Shown here in pieces: positions 25,176 to 32,900 of a stretch of DNA of 64,000 nucleotides (within the stretch, counting starts at the first letter, position 1; the number at the start of each line of letters is the position of its first letter). The stretch lies in assembly GCA_017404385.1 (NCBI GenBank), contig JAFRCK010000023.1:186001-250000 (forward strand), read 5' to 3'. Under the pieces are notes generated by a model. That model saw only the letters and a list, made by a program, of their open reading frames with translations, did not search any database and was not told the DNA's origin. This DNA is from Bacilli bacterium. Lineage in GTDB: Bacteria; Bacillota_I; Bacilli_A; RF39; UBA660. The translations under genes and the position numbers were made by a program.

Positions 25176-25220
25176 ATAATTCACCTTCTATATTAATTTT
25201 AACAAATATTATAATTGTAA

Positions 25221-25505
25221 TCAAATAAAAAGACTATGAATAGACTTAATTCTATTTATTGTTTTACCTGCTTCTTTTTTAAACGTGTCGAATTCGACAC
25301 CTTTGAAATTATTGTTATTTATTTTCTCCCAAAGACCTAAAAATGAGATTACATCTTTATTTCGCATCCAATTTTGAATTGGAATCTTAGTTTCTTCATT
25401 ATCCGCATATCTAGATAAATCGGTTAATGATATATAGTCTTCATTATTTACTCTCATGATTTTAACTTCGTTATATTCGCCATATGAAAGAAAATATCCC
25501 CTAGA
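25221..25505 (-). pseudogene. KilA-N domain remnant
   Basis: Residues EDYISLTDLSRYADNEET, IPIQNWMRNKDVISFLGLWEKI and FKGVEFDTFKKEAG are the N-terminal half of a KilA-N DNA-binding domain, common in phage and mobile-element proteins. The frame ends early with an unrelated 14-residue tail, losing the rest of the domain. Upstream, family-like residues (YGEYNEVKIM) continue beyond the first ATG (25457) to a TGA at 25506, but without a start codon or Shine-Dalgarno. So both ends look damaged. It contains a perfect 16-bp palindrome (25285-25300), encoded by GTC GAA TTC GAC. Confidence 0.72.
25281..25304. repeat. Perfect palindrome inside the KilA-N remnant
   Basis: GTGTCGAATTCGACAC (25285-25300) is a perfect 16-bp palindrome. 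With its flanks it reads AAACGTG, TCGAATTCGA, CACCTTT, sharing AAACG[C/T]G and CACCTTT with the element in the DUF1016 gene at 13415-13439. Confidence 0.8.
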
Positions 25506-25511
25506 TCATTA

Positions 25512-25539
25512 AAAAAAGAGATTATTTAACCTCTTTTTT
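25512..25539 (-). terminator. Terminator of the surface protein gene
   Basis: AAAAAAGAG / CTCTTTTTT, a 9-bp stem with a 10-base loop that contains the stop codon of the surface protein gene. Confidence 0.7.
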
Positions 25540-27306
25540 CTTCTTAATTATTAATGTACCTAATGTTCCAATTAAACCTATAAATAACATATTTATGTAT
25601 GCATTTATATCATCTCCAGTACCTGGGTTTCCTCCATTACCTTTATTAGCAGGTTTTTCTGCTATTGCGAAGTTTGAGAAACTATTAGTTTTGAATGTAA
25701 CTATTCTTGTTTTTGGATCCCATGAATCTATTTCAATAATTTCAAATTCATCACCATCATCAATATTATGAACAAATACTACATCATTTATATCTATTCC
25801 TTCATCTAATTTTAATGAAATAGTAGCTTCACTATCTAATCTATGAATTTGGTTAGACCATACTGAATCTGCTGTTCCTCTATATAATACTTGCATTAAG
25901 TTAATATCAAAATATGTTAATATTTTATTACCATTAGCAGCATTCTCAAAATCTTTTATTTTATCTTCATCTAAATCTACATTATCTACTGTTAATTGTA
26001 CAGTACCGGAATCAATTTCATTACTATCAATTTCTACAGTACCTTCAGTTACTTCTGTAGCATTAGCAATAACTTCGTCTTCTACTGCTTCTACTGTAGC
26101 TTGGAAATATCCAGCTTCACCATGATGAACTGTTACTGTAAATTCTGATACTCCATCATCTGTAGTAGTAAAATTAGAACCTCCATTAACACTAGTAACT
26201 TGATATCCATATTCAGGAACTACTCTCATAGTTACTGTTGCTTCTCCTGGTAGTGTTAAACCTCCATCATCATAATCTACATCTGCTTTAGCACCATATT
26301 GTAAGAATCCATCAGCAGATCTAAATGTCATATAATCTCCATCTCTAGTTAAATGACCTTCTATATCATTTTCTGTTACTGTATAAGTAGTATCTCCTAC
26401 ATAATATTCTGCTTTAACTAATTCTAATTTAGCATGTCCTATATAGTCATGTCCACCTGCTTGAGCTGGATCTGCTGTCCAAAGGAAAGTTGCTAGATAT
26501 CTTGTTCCATTATTTTCACCATGTTTTACAACGATATCGTAATTATCTGCCTTTGGTACATTAGTTATGCTAAAGGATACCATTTGTGTACCATTATTAT
26601 GTTCTAACCATGAAGTTCTATCATCAAAATTTATATAATTACTTACTGGATAACTAGTATTATTAATAACTACTGTATCATAAAATCTATTAATCCATAA
26701 TGTTTCAAATGTCATTACTACAGTAGTTGCTCCTGGTTCTAAATCATAATCTATTGTATTACCTGCTTCATGATCCCACATAGAACCATTAATTCTTAAT
26801 TCTATTTGATCATCATATGATCTTTCTTGTCCATTAATTGTATATGTACCTTGACCAGCTTGAACATTAATTGTTGCTGTAGTATTTCCTTGTGGTTGTT
26901 GTCCTGCTGGTTCAAATACGCAATCCAAATTAATTGGTGTATTACCTGGTTGTACATTTAATACATAATGTGTTGCATTCATATTTGTACCATCAATCCA
27001 AATATCACCAGAATAATTTGCTTCTGGAAAAATATCTACACTTACATCACCATTTGCATATACATTATTATTTTGTGTATACATACCAGTACCGGATAAT
27101 GTAAATGTACCATGTTCATATGTACCAATTACTTGGTTAACATTATCTCCCCCTTGCACATCTGATGGATTATAAATTGAAATAATACCATATCCACTTG
27201 GATCTGCAGGGACAGCTGCTTTAATTACATTAAATGGAATAAAGTAACTAAATACAATTGCTATTACTGCTACTAAGCTTAAAAGTTTTTTACTTATTCT
27301 TTTCAT
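25522..27306 (-). CDS. Large secreted surface protein with NPGTGD-type cell wall anchor
   Basis: 594 residues. The N-terminus has a signal peptide (basic MKRISKKLL, a hydrophobic stretch to about residue 30, then KAAVPAD). The C-terminus carries NPGTGD, a membrane helix and a basic IIKKKKEVK tail. This is an LPxTG-like sorting signal of the NPxTG form. Between them is a Thr/Asn/Asp-rich, beta-rich region with no enzyme motif seen, including repeated tight-turn phrases such as TVTMRVVPEYGYQVTSVNG. It is likely covalently attached to the wall by a sortase (none in this window). Its GC content is higher than that of its neighbours. It has its own promoter and terminator. Confidence 0.8.
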   Translation of the reverse strand: MKRISKKLLSLVAVIAIVFSYFIPFNVIKAAVPADPSGYGIISIYNPSDVQGGDNVNQVIGTYEHGTFTLSGTGMYTQNNNVYANGDVSVDIFPEANYSGDIWIDGTNMNATHYVLNVQPGNTPINLDCVFEPAGQQPQGNTTATINVQAGQGTYTINGQERSYDDQIELRINGSMWDHEAGNTIDYDLEPGATTVVMTFETLWINRFYDTVVINNTSYPVSNYINFDDRTSWLEHNNGTQMVSFSITNVPKADNYDIVVKHGENNGTRYLATFLWTADPAQAGGHDYIGHAKLELVKAEYYVGDTTYTVTENDIEGHLTRDGDYMTFRSADGFLQYGAKADVDYDDGGLTLPGEATVTMRVVPEYGYQVTSVNGGSNFTTTDDGVSEFTVTVHHGEAGYFQATVEAVEDEVIANATEVTEGTVEIDSNEIDSGTVQLTVDNVDLDEDKIKDFENAANGNKILTYFDINLMQVLYRGTADSVWSNQIHRLDSEATISLKLDEGIDINDVVFVHNIDDGDEFEIIEIDSWDPKTRIVTFKTNSFSNFAIAEKPANKGNGGNPGTGDDINAYINMLFIGLIGTLGTLIIKKKKEVK

Positions 27307-27330
27307 ATCTATCCTCCTACTATTATTTAT

Positions 27331-27359
27331 ATATTATCATATAACTTATAAAATCGCAA
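27331..27359 (-). promoter_or_regulatory. Promoter of the surface protein gene
   Basis: Minus strand TTGCGA (27354-27359), a 17-base spacer and TAATAT (27331-27336). Confidence 0.55.
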
Positions 27360-27432
27360 TAATAAAAAATATTTATTAATAATAGAAGATTTTATAAATA
27401 TATGGAGAATATAATTATTGGAGGAACTTTTT

Positions 27433-27825
27433 ATGATAAGTATATTAGATAATTATAAGAATACAAATAATATTATTAATGATGCTTCATTTATTATTGA
27501 TGAATCTAAGAATAAAGCATATAGAGCTATTAATACTGCTTTAGTAGAAAGGAACTGGTTATTAGGATATAGAATTAGTCATGAGATATTAAAGGGAAGA
27601 TCAAGGGCTAAATATGGAGATAAAGTTATTAGTAATTTATCAAAAGTCTTGACTGAGAAATATGGGAATGGTTTTAATAGTAGTGAATTACATAAGTTTT
27701 ATAAATTTTATAATTTATATCCTGAAATTGTGGCCCCATCAGGGCCACAATTAGACACTTTGTTGACATGGTCACATTATAAGATATTAATAACTATTGA
27801 AGATAAAGTAGTTAGGGATTGGTAG
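27433..27825 (+). pseudogene. Truncated DUF1016 (YhcG N-terminal) gene
   Basis: 130 residues matching only the DUF1016 helical domain: KAYRAINTALVERNWLLGYRI, KYGDKVISNLSKVL, NSSELHKFYKFYNLYP and LLTWSHYKILITIED. It then stops at VVRDW; the rest of the domain and the PD-(D/E)XK nuclease domain are missing, so it is probably a remnant. GGAGG precedes ATG 27433 by 8 bases. The N-terminal half is intact and could still be made. An 11-bp GC-rich inverted repeat (27726-27752) sits just before LLTWSHYK, the same place as the palindrome in the full-length gene at 12.8-13.7 kb. Confidence 0.75.
27726..27752. repeat. GC-rich inverted repeat inside the DUF1016 fragment
   Basis: AATTGTGGCCC (27726-27736) and GGGCCACAATT (27742-27752) pair perfectly around CATCA. 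No T run follows, so it is not a normal terminator. The codons used (GTG GCC CCA TCA GGG CCA) are unusual for this genome. Confidence 0.8.
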
Positions 27826-27830
27826 AAAAA

Positions 27831-27855
27831 AAGAAATATTATTACAATATTTCTT
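27831..27855. terminator. Terminator shared by convergent genes
   Basis: AAGAAATATT / AATATTTCTT, a 10-bp stem with a 5-base loop, between the DUF1016 fragment and the end of the minus-strand glycosyltransferase. Confidence 0.7.
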
Positions 27856-28816
27856 CCCATTTATCTATTTCTAGATCATATTTAAAATCTTTTAAATTAT
27901 CTTTTAATATATTCTTAAAATCTAACATTTCTTCTATTGTTTTAGAGTAATTGTTATTATTTAAATCAACAAGTATACCATTTACTCCATCTTCTACTTG
28001 TTCATATGCACTTTCAAAGTTAGTTACTACTACTGGTACATCTAATACTTTAGCTTCAGTAATACTATTACACCAACTTTCATCATCACTTAATTGAACT
28101 AAATAGTCACTATTTTTAACATATGGATATGGATTATCTTTATAACCTACAAATACTACATTATCATAATCTTTAAATAAATCTTTATATTCTTGTTCTT
28201 TTTTTCTACCTCTACCAACAACATTTAATATATAAGGTATTTGTTCTTTTTCTAATTCTTTAACTAATAATAATAGTCTTTCAAATCCTTTTCCTGAACT
28301 AATACGGGATACTACACATAGTTTTAATAAATGATCTGGAAGATCAGGATCATATTCACTAGATAATTCAATAATATTATCATTAATAAAATTATGTATT
28401 ACAATACCTTCTTTTTCTATATTTAAATGATTTTTAACTGCTTCACTAACACATATAAATTTATCTGTATCTTTAATAAAGTCTTTATTATCTAATAAAC
28501 AGTCAGGTAATATTCTTGGCATACTATGAATCCAACTATAATATTTATCTGCTTTTATTATATTTTTATATTTATAATAATCAAAATATAAGTAACACCA
28601 TATACATATATCACATGTAATATTCATATCATCTTCTATTTTATTTACTTTTGCATATTTAGATATTAAATTAACTACATTAGGATCTACTATGGTATCA
28701 TCAAAATAATATACTTCAAATTCATATTTATCATGTAAATTTTTAACTAAATTTTCTATACATTTCTCAATTCCACCACTCATAATAGTTTTATTAAATA
28801 AAACAATTTTCTTCAT
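27842..28816 (-). CDS. Family 4 glycosyltransferase
   Basis: 324 residues, GT-B fold. KKIVLFNKTIMSGGIEKCIENL supplies the N-terminal Gly loop. VSRISSGKGFERLLLLVKEL, VVGRGRKKEQEY, SDDESWCNSITEAKVLDVPVV and VEDGVNGILVDL form the donor site with the E-rich motif. The acceptor and pathway are unknown; it lies outside the main polysaccharide operon, with its own promoter, back to back with another glycosyltransferase. It may act on glycolipids or wall glycopolymers. Confidence 0.88.
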   Translation of the reverse strand: MKKIVLFNKTIMSGGIEKCIENLVKNLHDKYEFEVYYFDDTIVDPNVVNLISKYAKVNKIEDDMNITCDICIWCYLYFDYYKYKNIIKADKYYSWIHSMPRILPDCLLDNKDFIKDTDKFICVSEAVKNHLNIEKEGIVIHNFINDNIIELSSEYDPDLPDHLLKLCVVSRISSGKGFERLLLLVKELEKEQIPYILNVVGRGRKKEQEYKDLFKDYDNVVFVGYKDNPYPYVKNSDYLVQLSDDESWCNSITEAKVLDVPVVVTNFESAYEQVEDGVNGILVDLNNNNYSKTIEEMLDFKNILKDNLKDFKYDLEIDKWEEIL

Positions 28817-28838
28817 AGTATTTTCACCTCTTAAACCA

Positions 28839-28866
28839 ATTATACTACAAAAAACAAACTAGTCAA
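28839..28866 (-). promoter_or_regulatory. Promoter of the minus-strand GT4 gene
   Basis: Minus strand TTGACT (28861-28866), a 16-base spacer and TATAAT (28839-28844). Confidence 0.75.
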
Positions 28867-28931
28867 ACATAAAGAATTCCTTTATAGAATAAGGGTAAAA
28901 AATACATTAAAAAAATTTTTCATTTTAGGTA

Positions 28932-28960
28932 TTGCTTTTTTAAAAATTTTAATATAAAAT
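28932..28960 (+). promoter_or_regulatory. Predicted promoter of the GT2 gene
   Basis: TTGCTT (28932-28937), a 17-base spacer and TAAAAT (28955-28960), 22 bases before the start codon. Confidence 0.5.
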
Positions 28961-28982
28961 ACCATTTGAAATGAGGGAGAGA

Positions 28983-29639
28983 ATGAAAGTTAGTGTTATT
29001 ATACCAGCTTATAATGAAGAAAAATATATTGCTAAAGTAATAACTATGGTTAAAAAAAGTAAAATAGCTGATGAAATAATAGTTATTGATAATAATTCTA
29101 GTGATAATACTTCGTTAATTGCTAATGAAAATGGTGCTAAAACTTTCTTTTGTAAAAGACAAGGAAAAGGATATGCAATGGAAAAAGGGATTAAGGTTGC
29201 TAGTGGGGATATATATCTATTCTTAGATGGAGATATATGTAACTATAAAGTTGGTTTTATAAGATCATTAATTAAACCTATAATTAATAATGAAGCTGAT
29301 TTTGTTAAAGGAACTTTTACTAGAACAGGTGGTCGTGTAACAGAATTAGTAGCAAGACCATTACTTGAATTAACTTTCCCTAAACTAAGTAAGTTTTCAC
29401 AACCATTAAGTGGAATAATTGCTGGTAAAAGTGAGGTATTTAAAAATTTAGTATTAGACAAAAATTATGGTGTTGATGTAGGAATACTAATTGATGTTCA
29501 TAGAGCAAAATATAGAATAACAGAAGTAAATATTGGAAAAATCAAAAATTATTCTCAAGATTGGCATAGTTTAATTGGGATGTCTAAACAAGTAACAAAA
29601 TCTATATTATCTAGAGCAAATATAAAGATAAAGGAATAA
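28983..29639 (+). CDS. GT2/GT81-type glycosyltransferase (glucosyl-phosphoglycerate synthase-like)
   Basis: 218 residues. KVSVIIPAYNEEKYIAKVI, IIVIDNNSSDNT, GKGYAMEKGI, FLDGDI (the DxD site) and GVDVGILIDVHRAKYRITEVNIGKI..SQDWHSLIGMSKQV are seen. The latter part resembles glucosyl-3-phosphoglycerate synthases and related dolichol/polyprenyl-phosphate sugar synthases. Donor and acceptor are not certain. ATG 28983 sits 6 bases after GAGG; an upstream ATG at 28971 lacks a site. A strong terminator ends the unit. Confidence 0.8.
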   Translation: MKVSVIIPAYNEEKYIAKVITMVKKSKIADEIIVIDNNSSDNTSLIANENGAKTFFCKRQGKGYAMEKGIKVASGDIYLFLDGDICNYKVGFIRSLIKPIINNEADFVKGTFTRTGGRVTELVARPLLELTFPKLSKFSQPLSGIIAGKSEVFKNLVLDKNYGVDVGILIDVHRAKYRITEVNIGKIKNYSQDWHSLIGMSKQVTKSILSRANIKIKE

Positions 29640-29653
29640 TCCTTTATCTTTTT
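29624..29653. terminator. Bidirectional terminator
   Basis: AAAGATAAAGGA / TCCTTTATCTTT, a 12-bp stem with a 4-base loop and a T run, between the convergent GT2 gene and the 1063-residue protein gene. Confidence 0.85.
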
Positions 29654-32600
29654 GTTTTATTTATTTCTAATACTAATTCTTTAACATTATTATCTAATTC
29701 TAATTTATTATTTTTACTTAATTGTTTTAAAGCCATTTTAAGTAACCTAAACAAAACTTTTTTATCTATATTAGTATTATATAGAATATCTTTAATAATT
29801 ATTTTGTCTTGTTGATCATAAATAATAGTAAAACAAGAATGAGTTAATATTTTTATATTTGTACCATTATAAATATTATTTAGTTCTTTAAAGAAAGAAT
29901 CTGAATCCATATCTAAATTACTTAATATAGAATAATCTTTTCTGATATCTTGTTCTTCCCTTTTTATTTTAAAAATTTCTAACTCTTTTATATTATTTTC
30001 TATTATTCTAAAGTCATCATAATATATTGGTAAAGTCTTTTTAACAGCTTTTTTTTCTTTTCTATTTAATACAAGGTATTGTAATTTAGAATCTCTTATA
30101 TATAAATAATTATCTCCATCTATAGGGTTTTTGTATGGTAATGGTTCTTCAATCTCCATATCTTTCATTAAATTAGCGGATAAAGAACCTGAGATACTGC
30201 TATATCCCTCTCCTATTGTTATTTTCTTTAGACATAAATCTTCATATTGTTCTTTTGTTATTTTTCCTTTTTTAAATAAATCTAAATATACTTCATTATC
30301 TAATAAATATAATTCTTTTGAAGCATCTAAATATACTTCTAGTAATTCATCTCCAAAATTTGTTCTTATTTTTCTATCAAAAAATCCTTTTTTATAACCA
30401 TTTTTTGACATTACTTCAATTGGTACTTCAATATTATCAAAACATAAGACATCTTTATTTCTCCAAACCCATGATTCACTAACTAGATCTCCATCTTCAT
30501 CATATACAACAAATAATCTTCCATTTTTATTAGTCATACTATGTATCATACAAGATTCGCCTAATAAACCTAGTCTTTGACAACAAGAAGTTATATCACC
30601 TACATATAACGGTAATTCACTATCTAATCTTACTATTTCATATTTATAATTATTATAAGTGCCTGTTATTCTTGGTATACTACTATAAATTCTTTGTTTA
30701 CCAATATCATATATTTCTTGTAGTTTTTCAAATTGTTCTTGAGTATACCCATATTTTGATAAATTATCGGCAAGAAACTCATTACCAATTTCAATATTTT
30801 CTAAAATATTATTTCTAACATAATTTAAACACATATCTAAAGTTAATTTTCTATTATTATAGAATTTCTTAATTTCATCAAATTTTCTTTGTATAAATGA
30901 AATATAATATCTTAAAATATTATCTTTAATAATATCTCTAATATTATATAAGAATAATTCTTTAAATTCTTTATTATAAGACATTTTAAAGTTATAAAAT
31001 AAATCATTACATATAGATGGTGTTAATACATTACTTAGTTCACATTCTTCCATTAAATCTCTTAATAAAGCAGTTGATTTAGGATATTCTTGCATATTAA
31101 TCATTAATGTATAAGATCCATCTTTATTTTCTTTATATAAATCATATATAAAATTATCATGTTTTATTTCAAAACCTTCTTTAATTAATGTTTTTTTAAT
31201 TTTAACTATTCTAAAATCATCTAATGCTTCACCAAAATCATAAATAAAATTAGAATCTTTTTTATAGATATGTTTGGGTATTGATAATAATAATTCTTGA
31301 ATTTGTCTATATCCAATATCATCACCATCAAATACACCAAATAAATACGCTAATTTAATTAATATTTCTTTATTCCCCTCTTCACTAAAAGAAATTGATT
31401 TTAATAAACTTTTCCATTTATTCTTATTAAGAATAAATTTATCAGTTTCATTTGAATCAAAGAATTTAATAACTTCATAATCAGGTATATATTTTCTACC
31501 TGTTTTTATGTACCAATAACATAATTTTTCTAATTCCCCTTCTTTTAATGCTTTACTTATTGTATCTGGATTATTTAATATAAGTCTAAAAGAATCTTCT
31601 TTTAATATATCAAAAAATTCTTTAACTTTTATATCCTCTTTTTTTATAATAGATGTAATAAAGTCTTTTTCTTTAATTAATTTAAGATATCTTCTATTAC
31701 TAGATATATATTTAAAAGATAATCCATCATAAAAAGCCTTTTTAAGTTCATTTGGAGCATCTTCTTCTAAGAATAGTTCATTATATTCTTTTTTAAATAA
31801 TAATGCATTAAATGACCTAGAATTAGCTATAAAACCATATTTAATATTATTATTCTTTAATTCTTTATATATAATACTTCTTATTTGTTTATCAACCAAA
31901 TTTTTATTTAAACTAAAATCAATATCCTTAGTTCCTAACAACTGTAATAAATCCGCAAAAGAAGTAATTAATTCAATTAATGATTCATTACCAAATTTAT
32001 TAGAATATATTTCAAAAAAATTATACTTATTATCTTTATAATAAATATCTATTTTATCAAATAATACATTATGCATATTTTTATCTTTAATATAAGTTAT
32101 ATAATTTAAATTATTTTTTATAACTCCTAGATCTAATTCCCCTAAATAAAACCTTATTTTTAATTCTTTAGGAACATCTTCATCTATATATAAATCATTA
32201 TATTTCTTTTTAAAATAATTAGGAAATTCTTGATAATCTAAATATATTCCATTTTCTTTTTCTCTTTTTAAATAAATGATATAATCACATACTAAGTCTA
32301 AAAATTCATCATAATTTAAAATTCTATTACTTAATTTATTTTGATTATTATATAAGAAATAACAAAATTTATAAAAGAAATTATGTACTGTAAAACCAAC
32401 ATTAATTTCTTTTGATAAATAACCTGTATCTTTTTCAAATCTAAGAAGATTATCTATTCCTATTTTATCAATTAATAATTCATCTCTTGGAGTAATATAA
32501 ATATGATTAAGAGATACATTCTTTAAATCCTCAAATTTTAAAAATTCACTCTTAATTAAAAAATTCATAGACTTAAAAGAATCAGGTGCAGTTCTTTGAA

Positions 32601-32835
32601 CCTTATGATTTACTATTTTTTCATCATATTTATAATGATTAATAAATATAACTCTAACAGAAGCATAAAAAGAACTTAGAAAATCTAAGTTTTTATTATA
32701 ACTTTTATATAATTTAATAAACTCATCAATATAATTATCTTTATCTAATCTACTAATTACATCATTATGTTTATTAATTATATAATTATAGTTATTATTA
32801 CCAAAAATATTTAATAATTTTTCTTGATAACTCAT
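29644..32835 (-). CDS. Very large protein of unknown function with internal repeats
   Basis: 1063 residues, the longest in the window. The first two thirds are helical and contain a repeated unit, seen at about residues 208-250 (FKKKYNDLYIDEDVPKELK) and 345-390 (FKKEYNELFLEEDAPNELKK). Near residues 740-830 is a conserved-looking part: LYVGDITSCCQRLG, GESCMIHSMTNKNGRLFVVYDEDGD and ESWVWRN..CFDNIEV. This resembles a GNAT-like domain I have seen in phage and conjugative-element proteins, but I cannot name it with confidence. There is no signal peptide, so it is probably cytoplasmic. It lies alone between terminators; the role is unknown. Confidence 0.6.
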   Translation of the reverse strand: MSYQEKLLNIFGNNNYNYIINKHNDVISRLDKDNYIDEFIKLYKSYNKNLDFLSSFYASVRVIFINHYKYDEKIVNHKVQRTAPDSFKSMNFLIKSEFLKFEDLKNVSLNHIYITPRDELLIDKIGIDNLLRFEKDTGYLSKEINVGFTVHNFFYKFCYFLYNNQNKLSNRILNYDEFLDLVCDYIIYLKREKENGIYLDYQEFPNYFKKKYNDLYIDEDVPKELKIRFYLGELDLGVIKNNLNYITYIKDKNMHNVLFDKIDIYYKDNKYNFFEIYSNKFGNESLIELITSFADLLQLLGTKDIDFSLNKNLVDKQIRSIIYKELKNNNIKYGFIANSRSFNALLFKKEYNELFLEEDAPNELKKAFYDGLSFKYISSNRRYLKLIKEKDFITSIIKKEDIKVKEFFDILKEDSFRLILNNPDTISKALKEGELEKLCYWYIKTGRKYIPDYEVIKFFDSNETDKFILNKNKWKSLLKSISFSEEGNKEILIKLAYLFGVFDGDDIGYRQIQELLLSIPKHIYKKDSNFIYDFGEALDDFRIVKIKKTLIKEGFEIKHDNFIYDLYKENKDGSYTLMINMQEYPKSTALLRDLMEECELSNVLTPSICNDLFYNFKMSYNKEFKELFLYNIRDIIKDNILRYYISFIQRKFDEIKKFYNNRKLTLDMCLNYVRNNILENIEIGNEFLADNLSKYGYTQEQFEKLQEIYDIGKQRIYSSIPRITGTYNNYKYEIVRLDSELPLYVGDITSCCQRLGLLGESCMIHSMTNKNGRLFVVYDEDGDLVSESWVWRNKDVLCFDNIEVPIEVMSKNGYKKGFFDRKIRTNFGDELLEVYLDASKELYLLDNEVYLDLFKKGKITKEQYEDLCLKKITIGEGYSSISGSLSANLMKDMEIEEPLPYKNPIDGDNYLYIRDSKLQYLVLNRKEKKAVKKTLPIYYDDFRIIENNIKELEIFKIKREEQDIRKDYSILSNLDMDSDSFFKELNNIYNGTNIKILTHSCFTIIYDQQDKIIIKDILYNTNIDKKVLFRLLKMALKQLSKNNKLELDNNVKELVLEINKTKR

Positions 32836-32900
32836 ATTAATCCTCTCGCGCTAAAATATTATATAAAAATATATTAAATTAGTAAATAAAAAAGCGAATA

